Shown here: positions 8,670-18,999 of the stretch, one piece after another
How the letters are laid out: each line of letters opens with the position of its first letter
Numbering within the stretch: the stretch's first letter is position 1
Origin: Natronomonas halophila
GTDB lineage: Archaea; Halobacteriota; Halobacteria; Halobacteriales; Haloarculaceae
Assembly: GCF_013391085.1 (NCBI RefSeq)
Contig: NZ_CP058334.1
Span: 3,100,001 to 3,164,000, forward strand
DNA length: 64,000 nucleotides
Direction of reading: 5' to 3'
Position numbers and translations under genes: made by a program
Notes under the pieces: generated by a model
What the model was told of the DNA's origin: nothing
Seen by the model: only the letters and a program-made list of their open reading frames with translations
Database searches by the model: none

Positions 8670-8708
8670 TTCATAAAGGAGCGAGCCACCCCCGGAGTGA
8701 AAGTGAAA
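8670..8708 (-). promoter_or_regulatory. TATA box plus upstream 17-bp element
   Basis: Minus-strand CTTTATGAA (8670-8678) is a TATA-like box 21-29 nt before ATG 8649. Minus-strand TTTCACTTTCACTCCGG (8692-8708) lies just upstream of it. The same 17 bases occur at the same relative place before top6B (30730-30746), which suggests a shared activator or promoter element. Confidence 0.5.
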
Positions 8709-8810
8709 GTAACGGACGGCGAACGGGTCCGCTCGTGGGTCGACTCGCGATTACGGCGCTCGAGTTGAACGGCGAAGCTACCCGAAGCCTATTATGGTCA
8801 TCCTACTCCG

Positions 8811-8908
8811 GTATTTTATACGAAGGGGTGTTTTCAGCGCCTGATAACGCTGAACGCTCCTTATGGGGGTAGGGGTAGGATAATCCGGTATGGTTGTCAC
8901 GACCGTGA
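8811..8908 (+). promoter_or_regulatory. candidate promoter and operators of the PadR regulator gene
   Basis: A TATA-like GTATTTTATA (8811-8820) is followed by a perfect inverted repeat, TTCAGCG (8833-8839) and CGCTGAA (8848-8854), which covers the expected transcription start. A second palindrome, TCACG-AC-CGTGA (8897-8908), lies 7 nt before the ATG, and a weaker TATA-like GGATAATCC sits at 8878-8886. Autoregulation through one of these palindromes is plausible, since PadR dimers bind such sites. Confidence 0.45.
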
Positions 8909-8915
8909 TGCAGGC

Positions 8916-9383
8916 ATGAACGCGGAGCGAACGCACGGTGCGTCCGTCGAGCAGTTGTACCGGGAGCTAACCGAGGCGGAATCGGCGGCAACGGACGAGG
9001 ACGCCACCGGGTCGGCAGCGGTCGTCGACGGCGTCACTGGCCAACTCTTCCCCGAGGAATCCTTCCAGTTCGACGAGGAACTGGTGAAACACTCCCTGGA
9101 GGAACTCCTCTTGGTACTCGTAGAACTGCGGGAAGCCGACACCCACGGCAAGGGCCTGATGGACGACCTGTCGACGCTGTTCGACGCCCGTCTCAGTCCC
9201 GGCACCGTCTACCCGCGGCTTCACGACCTCGAAGAAGAGGAACTCCTGGAGATGCACGAACTCGTCCGGACCAAGGAGTACCGCATCGACGACGCGGACG
9301 CCGCCCACGAACAGGTCGAAACGGCGATGCGACAGCATCTGGCTCTCGGTTTCGTCTTCTACTCCGCGCTGCAGGACCTCTGA
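8916..9383 (+). CDS. PadR-family transcriptional regulator
   Basis: The 155-residue protein has a variable acidic N-terminus (1-60) and then a PadR-type winged helix: SLEELLLVLVELREADTHGK, GLMDDLSTLFDARLSPGTVY and PRLHDLEEEELLEMHELVRT. The motif S-P-G-T-V-Y-P-R-L is the classic PadR recognition helix. The C-terminal helix (about 130-155) would dimerise. PadR proteins are usually repressors responding to small molecules or stress; the ligand is unknown. Two palindromes upstream are candidate operators. A run of five T at 9391-9395 just after the stop is a likely transcription end. The start at 8916 is the only ATG in a suitable position. Confidence 0.88.
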   Translation: MNAERTHGASVEQLYRELTEAESAATDEDATGSAAVVDGVTGQLFPEESFQFDEELVKHSLEELLLVLVELREADTHGKGLMDDLSTLFDARLSPGTVYPRLHDLEEEELLEMHELVRTKEYRIDDADAAHEQVETAMRQHLALGFVFYSALQDL

Positions 9384-9491
9384 CACCGCGTTTTTCTACT
9401 CGCGCGAAGCCGATAGCGACAGCACCGTCGCGGCGGTGGGTTTGAAGGGCCCGTCCTGCGTACCTTCGTCCATCGGGTGTTGTTTGATACC

Positions 9492-9701
9492 ATGAGTCAA
9501 TCCGATACCGCCCCGATCGAAGCAGGCGAAACTCACTACGTCGAAATCGAGGAGTTGGGCGACGAAGGCGACGGCATCGCCTACATCGAGGGGTTCGTGA
9601 TTTTCGTCCCGGAGACCGAACCCACCGACTCGGTGGACATCGAAATCGACAGCGTACAGGACTCCTTCGCGTCGGCCGAGGTCGTCGAGCGATACGACTG
9701 A
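9492..9701 (+). CDS. TRAM-domain protein
   Basis: A 69-residue protein made almost wholly of one TRAM domain (about residues 12-66): ETHYVEIEELGDEGDGIAYI followed by EGFVIFVPETEPTDSVDIEI. TRAM is a small OB-like RNA-binding fold. Free-standing TRAM proteins are abundant in methanogens and haloarchaea and are thought to act as RNA chaperones, comparable to bacterial cold-shock proteins. The domain call is clear; the RNA-chaperone role is inferred from the family. It is monocistronic, between the PadR gene and the convergent katG gene. Confidence 0.9.
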   Translation: MSQSDTAPIEAGETHYVEIEELGDEGDGIAYIEGFVIFVPETEPTDSVDIEIDSVQDSFASAEVVERYD

Positions 9702-9830
9702 CAGCCTACTCGGAGCGGGATTCGACGGTTGACGGTCCCGTGTCTCCCCGGTCAAGCGTCCCTGAAAAATACGAATCGTGTGTCGGGTAGCCGCGAACGC
9801 GCAGTGTCGCCCGTTAGCTTTCGACGGCGG

Positions 9831-12020
<2,190 letters not shown>

Positions 12021-12070
12021 TTAAGTTTGTCTTGTTGGAAGAGTATGGGGTGGTATTCACAAATAAAGTT

Positions 12071-12373
12071 CTACCTGACGCTATCGAGTCGCCACTCCCC
12101 GAAGGCTTCGAGCATGTCGCTCTCGTCGAAGCGCTCGATACACGGCACCTCGTAGGGATGGAGTTCCTCGACGCGAGCCTCTAGGTCCGCGTATCGCTCC
12201 TCGGTGGTCTTCGCCAGCAGGAGGACTTCGTCGTCGTGGACGATATCGCCCTCCCAGCGGAACGTCGACCGGCAGTCGAACCGGTTGACGCAGGCGGCGA
12301 GTCGTTCCTCGACGAGCGCCTCGGCGAGTTCCGGCGCCGCCGACGGTGGGGCGGTGATGTAGACGGTCGGCAT
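12071..12373 (-). CDS. cutA: divalent-cation tolerance protein CutA
   Basis: A 100-residue member of the CutA1 family, small ferredoxin-like proteins that form stable trimers. Diagnostic parts are TVYITAPPSAAPELAEALVE at the N-terminus, ERLAACVNRFDCRSTFRWEG in the middle (conserved Cys-Val-Asn and the aromatic strand), and ELHPYEVPCI near the C-terminus. Bacterial CutA has been linked to copper tolerance, but the molecular role is unsettled. It lies 3 nt downstream of the HEWD-family gene on the same strand, so the two are probably one transcript. Confidence 0.93.
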   Translation of the reverse strand: MPTVYITAPPSAAPELAEALVEERLAACVNRFDCRSTFRWEGDIVHDDEVLLLAKTTEERYADLEARVEELHPYEVPCIERFDESDMLEAFGEWRLDSVR

Positions 12374-12376
12374 CGG

Positions 12377-12589
12377 TCAGGCGTCGGCGTCCGCGTCGAC
12401 GTCGGCCTTCCCCTCGACGGGATTGTACTGGCCGTTGATGTCCCATTCGTGGATGCAGTGGCGGTTGCCGACCTGTCGTTCGCCGTCTTCCTCGGCGATG
12501 ACCCAGTTTTCGACCTCGGGGTCCCAGACGTCCATCCGACCGCACTTCTCGCAGGTCCGTTCCTTCGGGGGGACGATTTCCGTGCTCAT
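12377..12589 (-). CDS. HEWD-family small zinc-binding protein
   Basis: A 70-residue protein with one Cys-X2-Cys (TCEKCGRMDVWDPE) and a later CIHEWDINGQYNPVEG. The His-Glu-Trp-Asp string names the haloarchaeal HEWD family. The CxxC with the later Cys/His suggests one structural zinc site. The C-terminus is an acidic Asp/Ala tail. An ATG further upstream (12619) is in frame, but MSTEIVPPKERTCEKCG at 12589 gives the normal short N-terminus. Function is unknown. It precedes cutA by 3 nt. Confidence 0.85.
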   Translation of the reverse strand: MSTEIVPPKERTCEKCGRMDVWDPEVENWVIAEEDGERQVGNRHCIHEWDINGQYNPVEGKADVDADADA

Positions 12590-12709
12590 ATCCGTCCCCA
12601 CGTCCGCCTCCGTAATCAACTGCCCGCCACCAACCCGCGGGTGGACGTCCGTCCAGCGGTCGGCGACCGAACCCGGAGGGGTCTTGACGGCGAGGTACGA
12701 AAGGCGACT

Positions 12710-13285
12710 ATGCGACGGCGTGTGCTGTTGGCAACGGTCGGGGCCGCGGCAGTCGGCGGCTGTACCATCGGTGGCAACCCACCCACTCAGGACGGTTTAT
12801 CCCTCCGGGTGCCGACCTTCGAGGATGGCACCATTCCCGAACGATACACCTGCGACGGCGCGGGGGTCTCCCCGCCGCTGGTCGTCGAGAACCTCCCCGA
12901 CCGGACCGAATCGGTCGCCATCGCGGGCGAGTGGCTCCAGAGTTTCAATCCGGCCTCGGGGCCGTCGACCATCTGGTTGCTGTGGGGCCTCCCCGCGAAC
13001 CGACCGCTCGAAGTCCCCGAGAACATCGCTCCCGAACGGACTCCCGACGCTGTTCCGGGAGCGAAACAGGGTCGTAACGACGAGGGTGAACTCGGCTACC
13101 GCTCGCCGTGCCACGAATCGCCCGACGACAACGAATACCGCTTTATCGCGTTCGCCCTCTCGGAGTCGCCGGACGTCGAGGCCGGGGTAACTCGGGACAC
13201 CTTCGACGACGCCATCGAATCGACCATCGTTGCCAGCACCTCGACGCGTGCAACATACGAACGGTTTGATGGCTTAGAATTGTAA
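12710..13285 (+). CDS. YbhB/YbcL (PEBP)-family lipoprotein
   Basis: The 191-residue precursor starts MRRRVLLATVGAAAVGGC. The twin arginines and the lipobox before Cys18 suggest Tat export and lipid anchoring on the outer face of the membrane. The mature part is a phosphatidylethanolamine-binding-protein fold, with FEDGTIPERYTCDGAGVSPP and STIWLLWGLPA, the pocket residues of the YbhB family (Raf-kinase-inhibitor-like). The PEBP motif Y-x-G-P-x-P is changed here to YRSPCHESPDD. Ligands in prokaryotes are unknown. A perfect stem-loop covers the stop codon. It is divergent from the HEWD/cutA unit. Confidence 0.88.
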   Translation: MRRRVLLATVGAAAVGGCTIGGNPPTQDGLSLRVPTFEDGTIPERYTCDGAGVSPPLVVENLPDRTESVAIAGEWLQSFNPASGPSTIWLLWGLPANRPLEVPENIAPERTPDAVPGAKQGRNDEGELGYRSPCHESPDDNEYRFIAFALSESPDVEAGVTRDTFDDAIESTIVASTSTRATYERFDGLEL

Positions 13286-13301
13286 AATCGTAACCGATTT
13301 T
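13284..13301 (+). terminator. stem-loop at the end of the PEBP gene
   Basis: Perfect inverted repeat AAAATCG-TAAC-CGATTTT, with 7-bp arms and a 4-nt loop, overlapping the TAA of the PEBP gene. The T-rich right arm suits archaeal termination, although an operator role cannot be excluded. Confidence 0.45.
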
Positions 13302-13323
13302 CATATCCTAGCGACGTTTAAGG

Positions 13324-13366
13324 ACCTATTCTCGTTATAGGTTAACATAGGGAAACGGCTTTTACG
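13324..13366 (+). promoter_or_regulatory. promoter and inverted repeat upstream of the zinc-ribbon gene
   Basis: GCTTTTACG (13358-13366) lies 23-31 nt before ATG 13389, as expected for a leaderless TATA promoter. Just upstream is an inverted repeat, ACCTAT (13324-13329) and ATAGGT (13337-13342), a possible regulator site. Confidence 0.45.
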
Positions 13367-13388
13367 TGTGAACAAGTAACACGCGTAT

Positions 13389-13526
13389 ATGTTCCCCGAC
13401 CCGTACACTCCGGAGGAGTCGGTCTACGAGTGTTACAATTGCGGCGCCCGCATCACGAGCGACAGTCCCGGTCAGTGTCCGGAGTGTGACAGCACCGTCA
13501 AGAACATCGCCGTCCCGCGCGAATAG
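13389..13526 (+). CDS. rubrerythrin-like zinc-ribbon microprotein (45 aa)
   Basis: A 46-codon gene from ATG 13389 to TAG 13524-13526. Two CxxC knuckles (VYECYNCGARI and GQCPECDSTV) form a complete rubredoxin-type four-cysteine zinc ribbon. This matches the very small haloarchaeal proteins usually annotated as having a rubrerythrin-like domain. The TATA-like box at the right distance and clean codon use support expression. Such single zinc ribbons are thought to act as adaptors in protein or nucleic-acid complexes, but no partner is evident. It converges on the 150-residue hypothetical gene, with stops 3 nt apart. Confidence 0.85.
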   Translation: MFPDPYTPEESVYECYNCGARITSDSPGQCPECDSTVKNIAVPRE

Positions 13527-13528
13527 GC

Positions 13529-13981
13529 TCAGAAATCCGGGAGGTCCTCGGGGGCCTCGTACTCGGCCTCCCAGTCGATATACTCCGCTTTGAGCGTGCT
13601 GCTTACCGATTCGCCGAACTCCGCCATCGACGCGTTGATGCCTGAGACGGTCTCCCAGGAATCGAGTTCGGGATGGAGGTCCCGTTCCCGCCAGTCCTCG
13701 GGGATGCCGGGCGCGTGATACCCTACGCGGTCGGCGAAATCGTCCCAGAAGAAGTCGAACTCCTCGAACATCCCGAGGTCGACCGCGATTTCGAACTCCG
13801 CTTCGTCGAGGTCCGTCTCGTCGGCCCACGCCTCGAAGGCGTCCTCCCAGGCGCCTTCCGCCAGCAACGCCTCGATTTCCTCACGCCGGTATTCGTCGCC
13901 CTGTACCTCCACGTCGTCGTAAGCGTCCGCGTCCAGTTCCGGCAGGTCCGGTACTGGCGGCGTGTCGACGTCCAGTCCCAT
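13529..13981 (-). CDS. acidic soluble hypothetical protein
   Basis: A 150-residue, strongly acidic protein starting MGLDVDTPPVPDLPELDADA. It is rich in Trp, Phe and Asp/Glu (for example EEFDFFWDDFADRVG) with no Cys, signal peptide or membrane segment. It looks helical and soluble and is probably a haloarchaea-specific family, but I do not recognise a named domain. The gene is monocistronic, divergent from the universal stress protein gene with 121 nt between the starts. Confidence 0.75.
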   Translation of the reverse strand: MGLDVDTPPVPDLPELDADAYDDVEVQGDEYRREEIEALLAEGAWEDAFEAWADETDLDEAEFEIAVDLGMFEEFDFFWDDFADRVGYHAPGIPEDWRERDLHPELDSWETVSGINASMAEFGESVSSTLKAEYIDWEAEYEAPEDLPDF

Positions 13982-14102
13982 ACTCCCCGTTCGGTCGCCG
14001 GCCCCTAAACAGTAGTCGGTGCCGAGCGACGGCCGGTCGGGTCCGCCACTAACCTATCACTCATCGCTCATTTTTAAGGGGCCCCCGGGCGAACCGCCGC
14101 GT

Positions 14103-14522
14103 ATGCGCGTAGTAGTCCCCTACGATGGTTCGGAGTTAGCGAAGGATGCGCTGGAGTTCGCGGTCGAACACCACGAGGACGCGGATATCGCGTTGGTCCA
14201 CGTACTGGACTTCGTCGAGGCCGGCTACGACGCCCCGCCGGAGGCGGCCCTGCCCGGCTACTGGCAGGACTGGCATGAGGAAGCCGAGAAGGCCGCCGAG
14301 GAGATGTTCGCGGAAGCCGAGGACCTCGTCGATGTCGACTTCGAAACCGAGACCATCGTCGGCCGGCCGGCCCGCGCCATCGTGGAGTACGTAGACGAGA
14401 CCGACGCCGACGCCATCGTCATGGGGAGTCACGGCCGAGAAGGGGTTTCCCGGATTCTACTCGGCAGCGTCGCGGAGACGGTGGTCCGCCGGGCCGAAGT
14501 CCCCGTTACGGTCGTCCGGTAA
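14103..14522 (+). CDS. universal stress protein (UspA family)
   Basis: The 139-residue single-domain Usp starts MRVVVPYDGSELAKDALEFA and has the ATP-binding signature Gly-2X-Gly-9X-Gly-Ser as GSHGREGVSRILLGS near the C-terminus, followed by RRAEVPVTVVR. ATP-binding Usp proteins form dimers and raise stress tolerance; the exact target is not known. The gene has a strong TATA-like TTTTTAAGGG (14071-14080) 23-32 nt before the start, so it is probably leaderless. The upstream codons of the longer frame lie in this promoter and are excluded. It converges on the thioesterase gene. Confidence 0.93.
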   Translation: MRVVVPYDGSELAKDALEFAVEHHEDADIALVHVLDFVEAGYDAPPEAALPGYWQDWHEEAEKAAEEMFAEAEDLVDVDFETETIVGRPARAIVEYVDETDADAIVMGSHGREGVSRILLGSVAETVVRRAEVPVTVVR

Positions 14523-14540
14523 GCCCCGTAGTTCGGCCCG

Positions 14541-15020
14541 CTAGTCCGCGGCTTCGAGCCGTTCGATGATGTCCTCGAGTTGGTCGCGACGGTCCTCGAT
14601 GGCCTCCTGTCGGAGCGCTTCCTCGGCGGCCGTCGGGCATTCGAGGTCCGGCACCTCAGTGGGTCTGCCGTCGTCGTCGACGGCGACGAAGGTGAAAAAC
14701 GACGAGGTCGCGAGACGCCGTTCGTCGTTTCGGGGGTCCTCGGCGTGAACGTCGACCTTCACGTCGATGCTCGTCGTCCCCGTGTTGAAGACGTAACTTT
14801 CGATGACGGCGACCTCACCGAGGTCGATGGGACTGACGAAATCGACGTGGTCCATCGAGGCGGTGACACACTGGTTCCCTGCAAAGCGCATACTCGAGAT
14901 GGCCGCACAGATGTCCATCCAGTGGAGGACGGTTCCACCCAGCGCGCGTCCGAGATTGTTCGTCTCGTTGGGGAGCAGCATCTCCGTCATCTCGGTTTTG
15001 GATTCGGCGAGCGTCGTCAT
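14541..15020 (-). CDS. acyl-CoA thioesterase (hotdog fold, YciA/BACH-like)
   Basis: Hydrolyses acyl-CoA thioesters. The 159-residue product has the hotdog-domain motif GRALGGTVLHWMDICAAISS (about residues 24-43) and TASMDHVDFVSPIDLGEVAV, the YciA/acyl-CoA hydrolase signature. After the single hotdog domain the C-terminus (about 125-159) becomes a charged helix, EEALRQEAIEDRRDQLED, likely for oligomerisation. An upstream in-frame start (15047) exists, but MTTLAESKTEMTEMLLPNE at 15020 matches the family start. Acyl-chain preference is unknown. It has its own promoter region, facing the kinase gene at 15292. Confidence 0.9.
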   Translation of the reverse strand: MTTLAESKTEMTEMLLPNETNNLGRALGGTVLHWMDICAAISSMRFAGNQCVTASMDHVDFVSPIDLGEVAVIESYVFNTGTTSIDVKVDVHAEDPRNDERRLATSSFFTFVAVDDDGRPTEVPDLECPTAAEEALRQEAIEDRRDQLEDIIERLEAAD

Positions 15021-15291
15021 GGTCGAACAGTGGCCTGTGGGCGGCAAGGGCCCTTTGGTCTCCGGTTTTCCGTTCGTATTGGGGAGATATCAAGCACAAT
15101 ACTGACAAATGAGGAGTACGAATCTCGAGACACGAGGACGGGCCGTTCGTCCGTATCGTTGACGGTCCCGGAACTTTCGAGGGGCCGATTGTAATCGAGA
15201 GAACGGGGACGGTCGGGGGGGTTGGTTCCGTCGCGCGGATGTATCAGCCGGCCGTCGAGTCGACTGCGTGGAACGCCAAGGTGGATCTCGA

Positions 15292-16719
15292 ATGAACGAA
15301 CGCTCTCCGGTTCTCGAATCGCTGCCTGAAAGCGTCATTATTATCGATACTGATGGTCGAATCAGCTACGCGAACGCTTTCGCGGCCGACCTCTTCGAAT
15401 ACGACCGCGAAGACCTCGAAGGCATAGAGGTGACGAAACTCCTCCCCGGCATCGATATCGGGTCGGAACCGACTGGCCCACGGCGAGGGCGGAAAGCCGA
15501 CGGCGAACCGCTCGAAGTCGCCGTCCGGTTTCGGACCCACGGGGACGAGTACATCGCCGTCGTCAACGACCTCTCCGAGCGGACGTGGTACGAGCGGACG
15601 CTGGAACGGCTCCAGACCGTCGCGGCACAGTTGCTCGGCGCCGACACCGTCGAGGAACTCGCCGAGGCGTGCGTGAACGCCGTCGTCGACGTGCTCGATT
15701 TACGCATCGCTGCCGTGCATCTCTACGACGAAGCCTCCAACACGCTCGAACCGGCGGCTGTTTCGCCGACGCTGAACAAACTCGTCGATGGGTCGCCGTC
15801 GGTCGATGGTCCCGAGAGTATCGCGTGGAAAGCCTTCACCGAGGGCGAACCACGGGGGGCTATCGATTCCGACGAGACACGGTCCTACACCGAGGATACG
15901 GCCGTCTACTCCGAACTGGTCTTCCCGCTCGGCGAGTGGGGCGTCCTCATCGTCGGCACGACCGAGGCCCGCCCCTTCACCGAACGGGAACACCGCATGG
16001 CGGGGTTGCTCGCGACGACGGTCACCGTCGCCATCGAACGCGTCGACCACGAGGCGTCGCTCCGCAAGCAGAACGAACGGCTCGAACAGTTGGCGGGCAC
16101 CCTGAGCCATGACCTCCGTGACCCGCTGAACACGGCCCAGATGACGACGAAACTGGCGCGGAACGCCGCGGAAAACGACGAGACTACCGACTACATCGAC
16201 GACCTCGAAGACGTCCTCGACCGCATGGAGCAACTCATCGAGGACTTGCTAACGCTGGCCCGCGAGGGCCGGGCCGTCGGCGAGCGCCAGCCGGTCGAAC
16301 TACGGGATGCGGTCAACGCGGCGTGGGATACGGTCGGCAGCGACGCGGCGACGCTCGCCGTCGAATCGAGCGCGACGATTAGCGCCGACCCCGAGCGGTT
16401 ACGAACGCTCTTCGAGAACCTCCTCGGCAACGCCGTCCGCCACGGCGGCGACGACGTCACCGTCCGCATCGGCATGTTCGATACGGGTACCGGCTTCTAC
16501 GTCGCCGACGACGGTCCGGGCATCCCCGAGGACGACCGCGAGGATGTCTTCAACCACGGCGTGACCACCCGTGAGAACGGGACGGGGTTCGGGCTGAGTA
16601 TCGTCCGGACCATCGCCGACGCCCACGGCTGGTCGGTTCGTGCGACCGACAGCGAATCCGACGGTGCCCGCCTCGAAATAACTGGGCTGACGGGGATGGC
16701 AAGACCTCACGAACCCTGA
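15292..16719 (+). CDS. soluble sensor histidine kinase (PAS, GAF, HisKA, HATPase)
   Basis: The 475-residue kinase has a PAS domain (about 8-95; ESVIIIDTDGRISYANAFA), a GAF domain (about 105-250), a HisKA domain with the phospho-acceptor His273 in LSHDLRDPLNTAQMT, and an HATPase domain with FENLLGNAVRHG, DDGPGIP and TGFGLSIV. It has no membrane segment, so it senses an intracellular signal. GTG codons upstream (for example 15268) are in frame, but the ATG at 15292 gives the cleanest PAS N-terminus. It converges on a HalX response regulator gene 61 nt away, which may be its partner; this is inferred only from proximity. The 271-nt region before it (15021-15291) holds no gene I can support. Confidence 0.92.
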   Translation: MNERSPVLESLPESVIIIDTDGRISYANAFAADLFEYDREDLEGIEVTKLLPGIDIGSEPTGPRRGRKADGEPLEVAVRFRTHGDEYIAVVNDLSERTWYERTLERLQTVAAQLLGADTVEELAEACVNAVVDVLDLRIAAVHLYDEASNTLEPAAVSPTLNKLVDGSPSVDGPESIAWKAFTEGEPRGAIDSDETRSYTEDTAVYSELVFPLGEWGVLIVGTTEARPFTEREHRMAGLLATTVTVAIERVDHEASLRKQNERLEQLAGTLSHDLRDPLNTAQMTTKLARNAAENDETTDYIDDLEDVLDRMEQLIEDLLTLAREGRAVGERQPVELRDAVNAAWDTVGSDAATLAVESSATISADPERLRTLFENLLGNAVRHGGDDVTVRIGMFDTGTGFYVADDGPGIPEDDREDVFNHGVTTRENGTGFGLSIVRTIADAHGWSVRATDSESDGARLEITGLTGMARPHEP

Positions 16720-16780
16720 TAGACGGCCGAACCAGCCGCGTACGGAATAGACGCCGACTCGCGGGAAGGGTTCGGAGAAA

Positions 16781-17338
16781 TTACAGGTCCCGCACGGTCG
16801 AACTGAACGTCTCGTGGTCCATCGACCCAACGAGGTCGGTGGTGGTCTCTTCGAGTTCCGCCAGTCGTTCGGTCAGTTCCTCGTATTCCGCGCTCTCTTC
16901 GAGTTCCGAGCGCGGTTTCTTCATTTCGAGGGTCGCCCGTTTTTCGGCGAGCTGGAACTGTTCTTGGACCGCTTCGTCGTACTCCGAGAGGGTAAGCAGT
17001 TGGTCGACGGCCGCTTGAAGGTCCTCGCGTTCGACGGGTTTCGTGAGGTACGCGTCGAACGGCATATCGATGATATCGAAGTCCGGGTCGACGGCGGTGA
17101 CCATCGCGACCCGACAGTCGTAGCCCCCTCCACGGATCCGTTCGAGAACCTCGTCGCCGCTCATGCCGGGCATCCGACGGTCCAGCAGAACTGCGTCAAC
17201 GTCGGGGAGTTTTTCGAGTGCCTCCTCGCCGCCGGTCGCGACGCGCACGTCGTATTCGTCCTCCAGCCAGAGGGCATACCCCTCCGCAACGTTGGGTTCG
17301 TCGTCGACGACCAGTACCGTGTTCGTGTTCTCCGACAT
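16781..17338 (-). CDS. HalX-domain response regulator
   Basis: The 185-residue protein has a receiver domain at 1-115 with the acidic pocket VVDDEP and phospho-acceptor Asp53 in AVLLDRRMPGMSGDEVL, plus the conserved Thr in AMVTAVDPD and Lys in YLTKPVERED. A C-terminal HalX domain (about 117-185) is an all-helical output module of haloarchaeal regulators whose target is not known. The frame opens further upstream (17428), but MSENTNTVLVVDDEPNVAEG at 17338 is the proper start. It is divergent from the TraB gene, and its neighbour at 15292 is a plausible cognate kinase. Confidence 0.92.
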   Translation of the reverse strand: MSENTNTVLVVDDEPNVAEGYALWLEDEYDVRVATGGEEALEKLPDVDAVLLDRRMPGMSGDEVLERIRGGGYDCRVAMVTAVDPDFDIIDMPFDAYLTKPVEREDLQAAVDQLLTLSEYDEAVQEQFQLAEKRATLEMKKPRSELEESAEYEELTERLAELEETTTDLVGSMDHETFSSTVRDL

Positions 17339-17499
17339 CCTATCACCATCCCCGACCCCGACTCCCAGCGTCATCGCCGGAGAATCGGTACCGGATACGA
17401 TTCCGATAACGCGGCGCTGGCTAATCAAACCCTGTGACTGCCGGTGAGATTCGGCTCAATCCCGACACACGTAAGCCGCTCGGCCGATTGAAGCCGACA

Positions 17500-18999
17500 A
17501 TGAGCGACGAGGTGGGGTCCGTGCGCGTGGTCGGTACCGCGCACGTCTCCGAGGCGAGCGTGACGGAAGTCGAAGAGGTCATCGACGCCGAGCAGCCCGA
17601 CGTCGTCGCCGTCGAACTCGACGAAGGGCGCTATCGCCAGATGAAAGGCGAAACCCCCGATAACCTCGATGCCGGTGACCTCCTCCGCGGGAACACGGTG
17701 TATCAGTTCCTCGCGTACTGGATGCTCTCCTACGTGCAGGCCCGCCTCGGCGAGCGGTTCGATATCGAGCCGGGTGCGGACATGAAAGCCGCCATCGACA
17801 GCGCGGAGGGCCACGGCATCGACGTCGCACTGGTCGACCGAGACATTCAGGTGACGATACAGCGGTTCTGGGCGCGGCTTTCCTTCTTCGAGAAGGTGAA
17901 ACTCATCGGCAGTCTCGCGGTCGGCCTCGGCGACCCCCGCGAGGTCGGGATGGGTGTCGGCGTCGGGATCGCCCTCATGATTTCCATCGTCGCGGGCGCC
18001 GTCGCCGGCCCCTTTGTCGTCCCCAGCGCCCTCGGCCCCGGCGTGCTGGTCGGCATCCTCGATACCCTCATCGTCGGCCTCGGCCTCGGGCTTTTGCTCG
18101 GCGGCCTCATCGTCGTCGGTCTCCTGCGGTTGGCGCCGGACGACGAGGACATCGACGAGTTCGACATCGAGAAGATGACCGATACCGACGTCGTCGGCGC
18201 GATGATGGAGGAGTTCCGTCGCTTCTCCCCGGGCGGCGCGGAGGCGCTCATCGACGAACGCGACGCCTACATCGCCCACCAACTCGTCGCATTGCGCGAT
18301 CAGGGCAAACACGTCGTCGCCATCGTCGGTGCGGGCCACCGCGAGGGCATCGAGCAGTATCTGGAGCGGCCGGCAACGCTCCCCGACATGAGCGAATTGA
18401 CGGGTCGAGCGTCGGGCAGCCGGTTTTCGGTCTACAAACTCTTCGGCTATCTGTTCACGCTCGGCTTTCTCGCCTTCTTCGTCCTGCTCGCTATCGCGAC
18501 GTACACGGGCGTCGAAGGGGCCTCCAGCGAACTGCTCTTCCGGCTGTTCGCCGCGTGGTTCCTCGTCAACGGCATCCTCGCGTTCGGGCTGGCGAAACTC
18601 GCCGGTGCCCACTGGAGTTCGGCGGGCGTCGGCGGGGGCGTCGCCTGGCTGACGAGCGTGAACCCGCTTCTCGCCCCCGGCTGGTTTGCCGGCTACGTCG
18701 AACTGCGATACCTCGACGTCAACGTCGGTGACATCAATACCCTCAACGAGATTATGAGCGACGAGGAAGCGCCGATTCGGGAACTGTGGGCCAATCTCAA
18801 GTCGGTACCCCTGTTCCGGCTCATCATGATCGTCGCGCTGACCAATATCGGGAGCTTCGTCGGCAGCGTCGTCTTCGCGACCGTGCTGTTGCCGTACCTG
18901 TTCGCCGGCTCCGGCATCGAGGGCGCCAGCGGCGTCGCACGGCTGATGATCGAAGCCGCCCGTAACAGCCTCGACCTCCTCGTGGAGGTGCTCCAGTGA
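17500..18999 (+). CDS. TraB-family membrane protein
   Basis: A 499-residue protein of the TraB/PrgY family. The N-terminal domain holds the GTAHVS motif (residues 12-17), AVELDEGRYRQM and DRDIQVTIQR, the conserved His/Glu/Arg set of the Tiki/TraB/erythromycin-esterase superfamily. At least six hydrophobic segments follow from about residue 145. In Enterococcus TraB suppresses pheromone activity and Tiki proteins are metalloproteases, but the archaeal function is unknown. The frame opens at 17434, yet MSDEVGSVRVVGTAHVS at 17500 matches the family start. The stop overlaps the start of the M50 protease gene, so the two are translationally coupled. Confidence 0.88.
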   Translation: MSDEVGSVRVVGTAHVSEASVTEVEEVIDAEQPDVVAVELDEGRYRQMKGETPDNLDAGDLLRGNTVYQFLAYWMLSYVQARLGERFDIEPGADMKAAIDSAEGHGIDVALVDRDIQVTIQRFWARLSFFEKVKLIGSLAVGLGDPREVGMGVGVGIALMISIVAGAVAGPFVVPSALGPGVLVGILDTLIVGLGLGLLLGGLIVVGLLRLAPDDEDIDEFDIEKMTDTDVVGAMMEEFRRFSPGGAEALIDERDAYIAHQLVALRDQGKHVVAIVGAGHREGIEQYLERPATLPDMSELTGRASGSRFSVYKLFGYLFTLGFLAFFVLLAIATYTGVEGASSELLFRLFAAWFLVNGILAFGLAKLAGAHWSSAGVGGGVAWLTSVNPLLAPGWFAGYVELRYLDVNVGDINTLNEIMSDEEAPIRELWANLKSVPLFRLIMIVALTNIGSFVGSVVFATVLLPYLFAGSGIEGASGVARLMIEAARNSLDLLVEVLQ

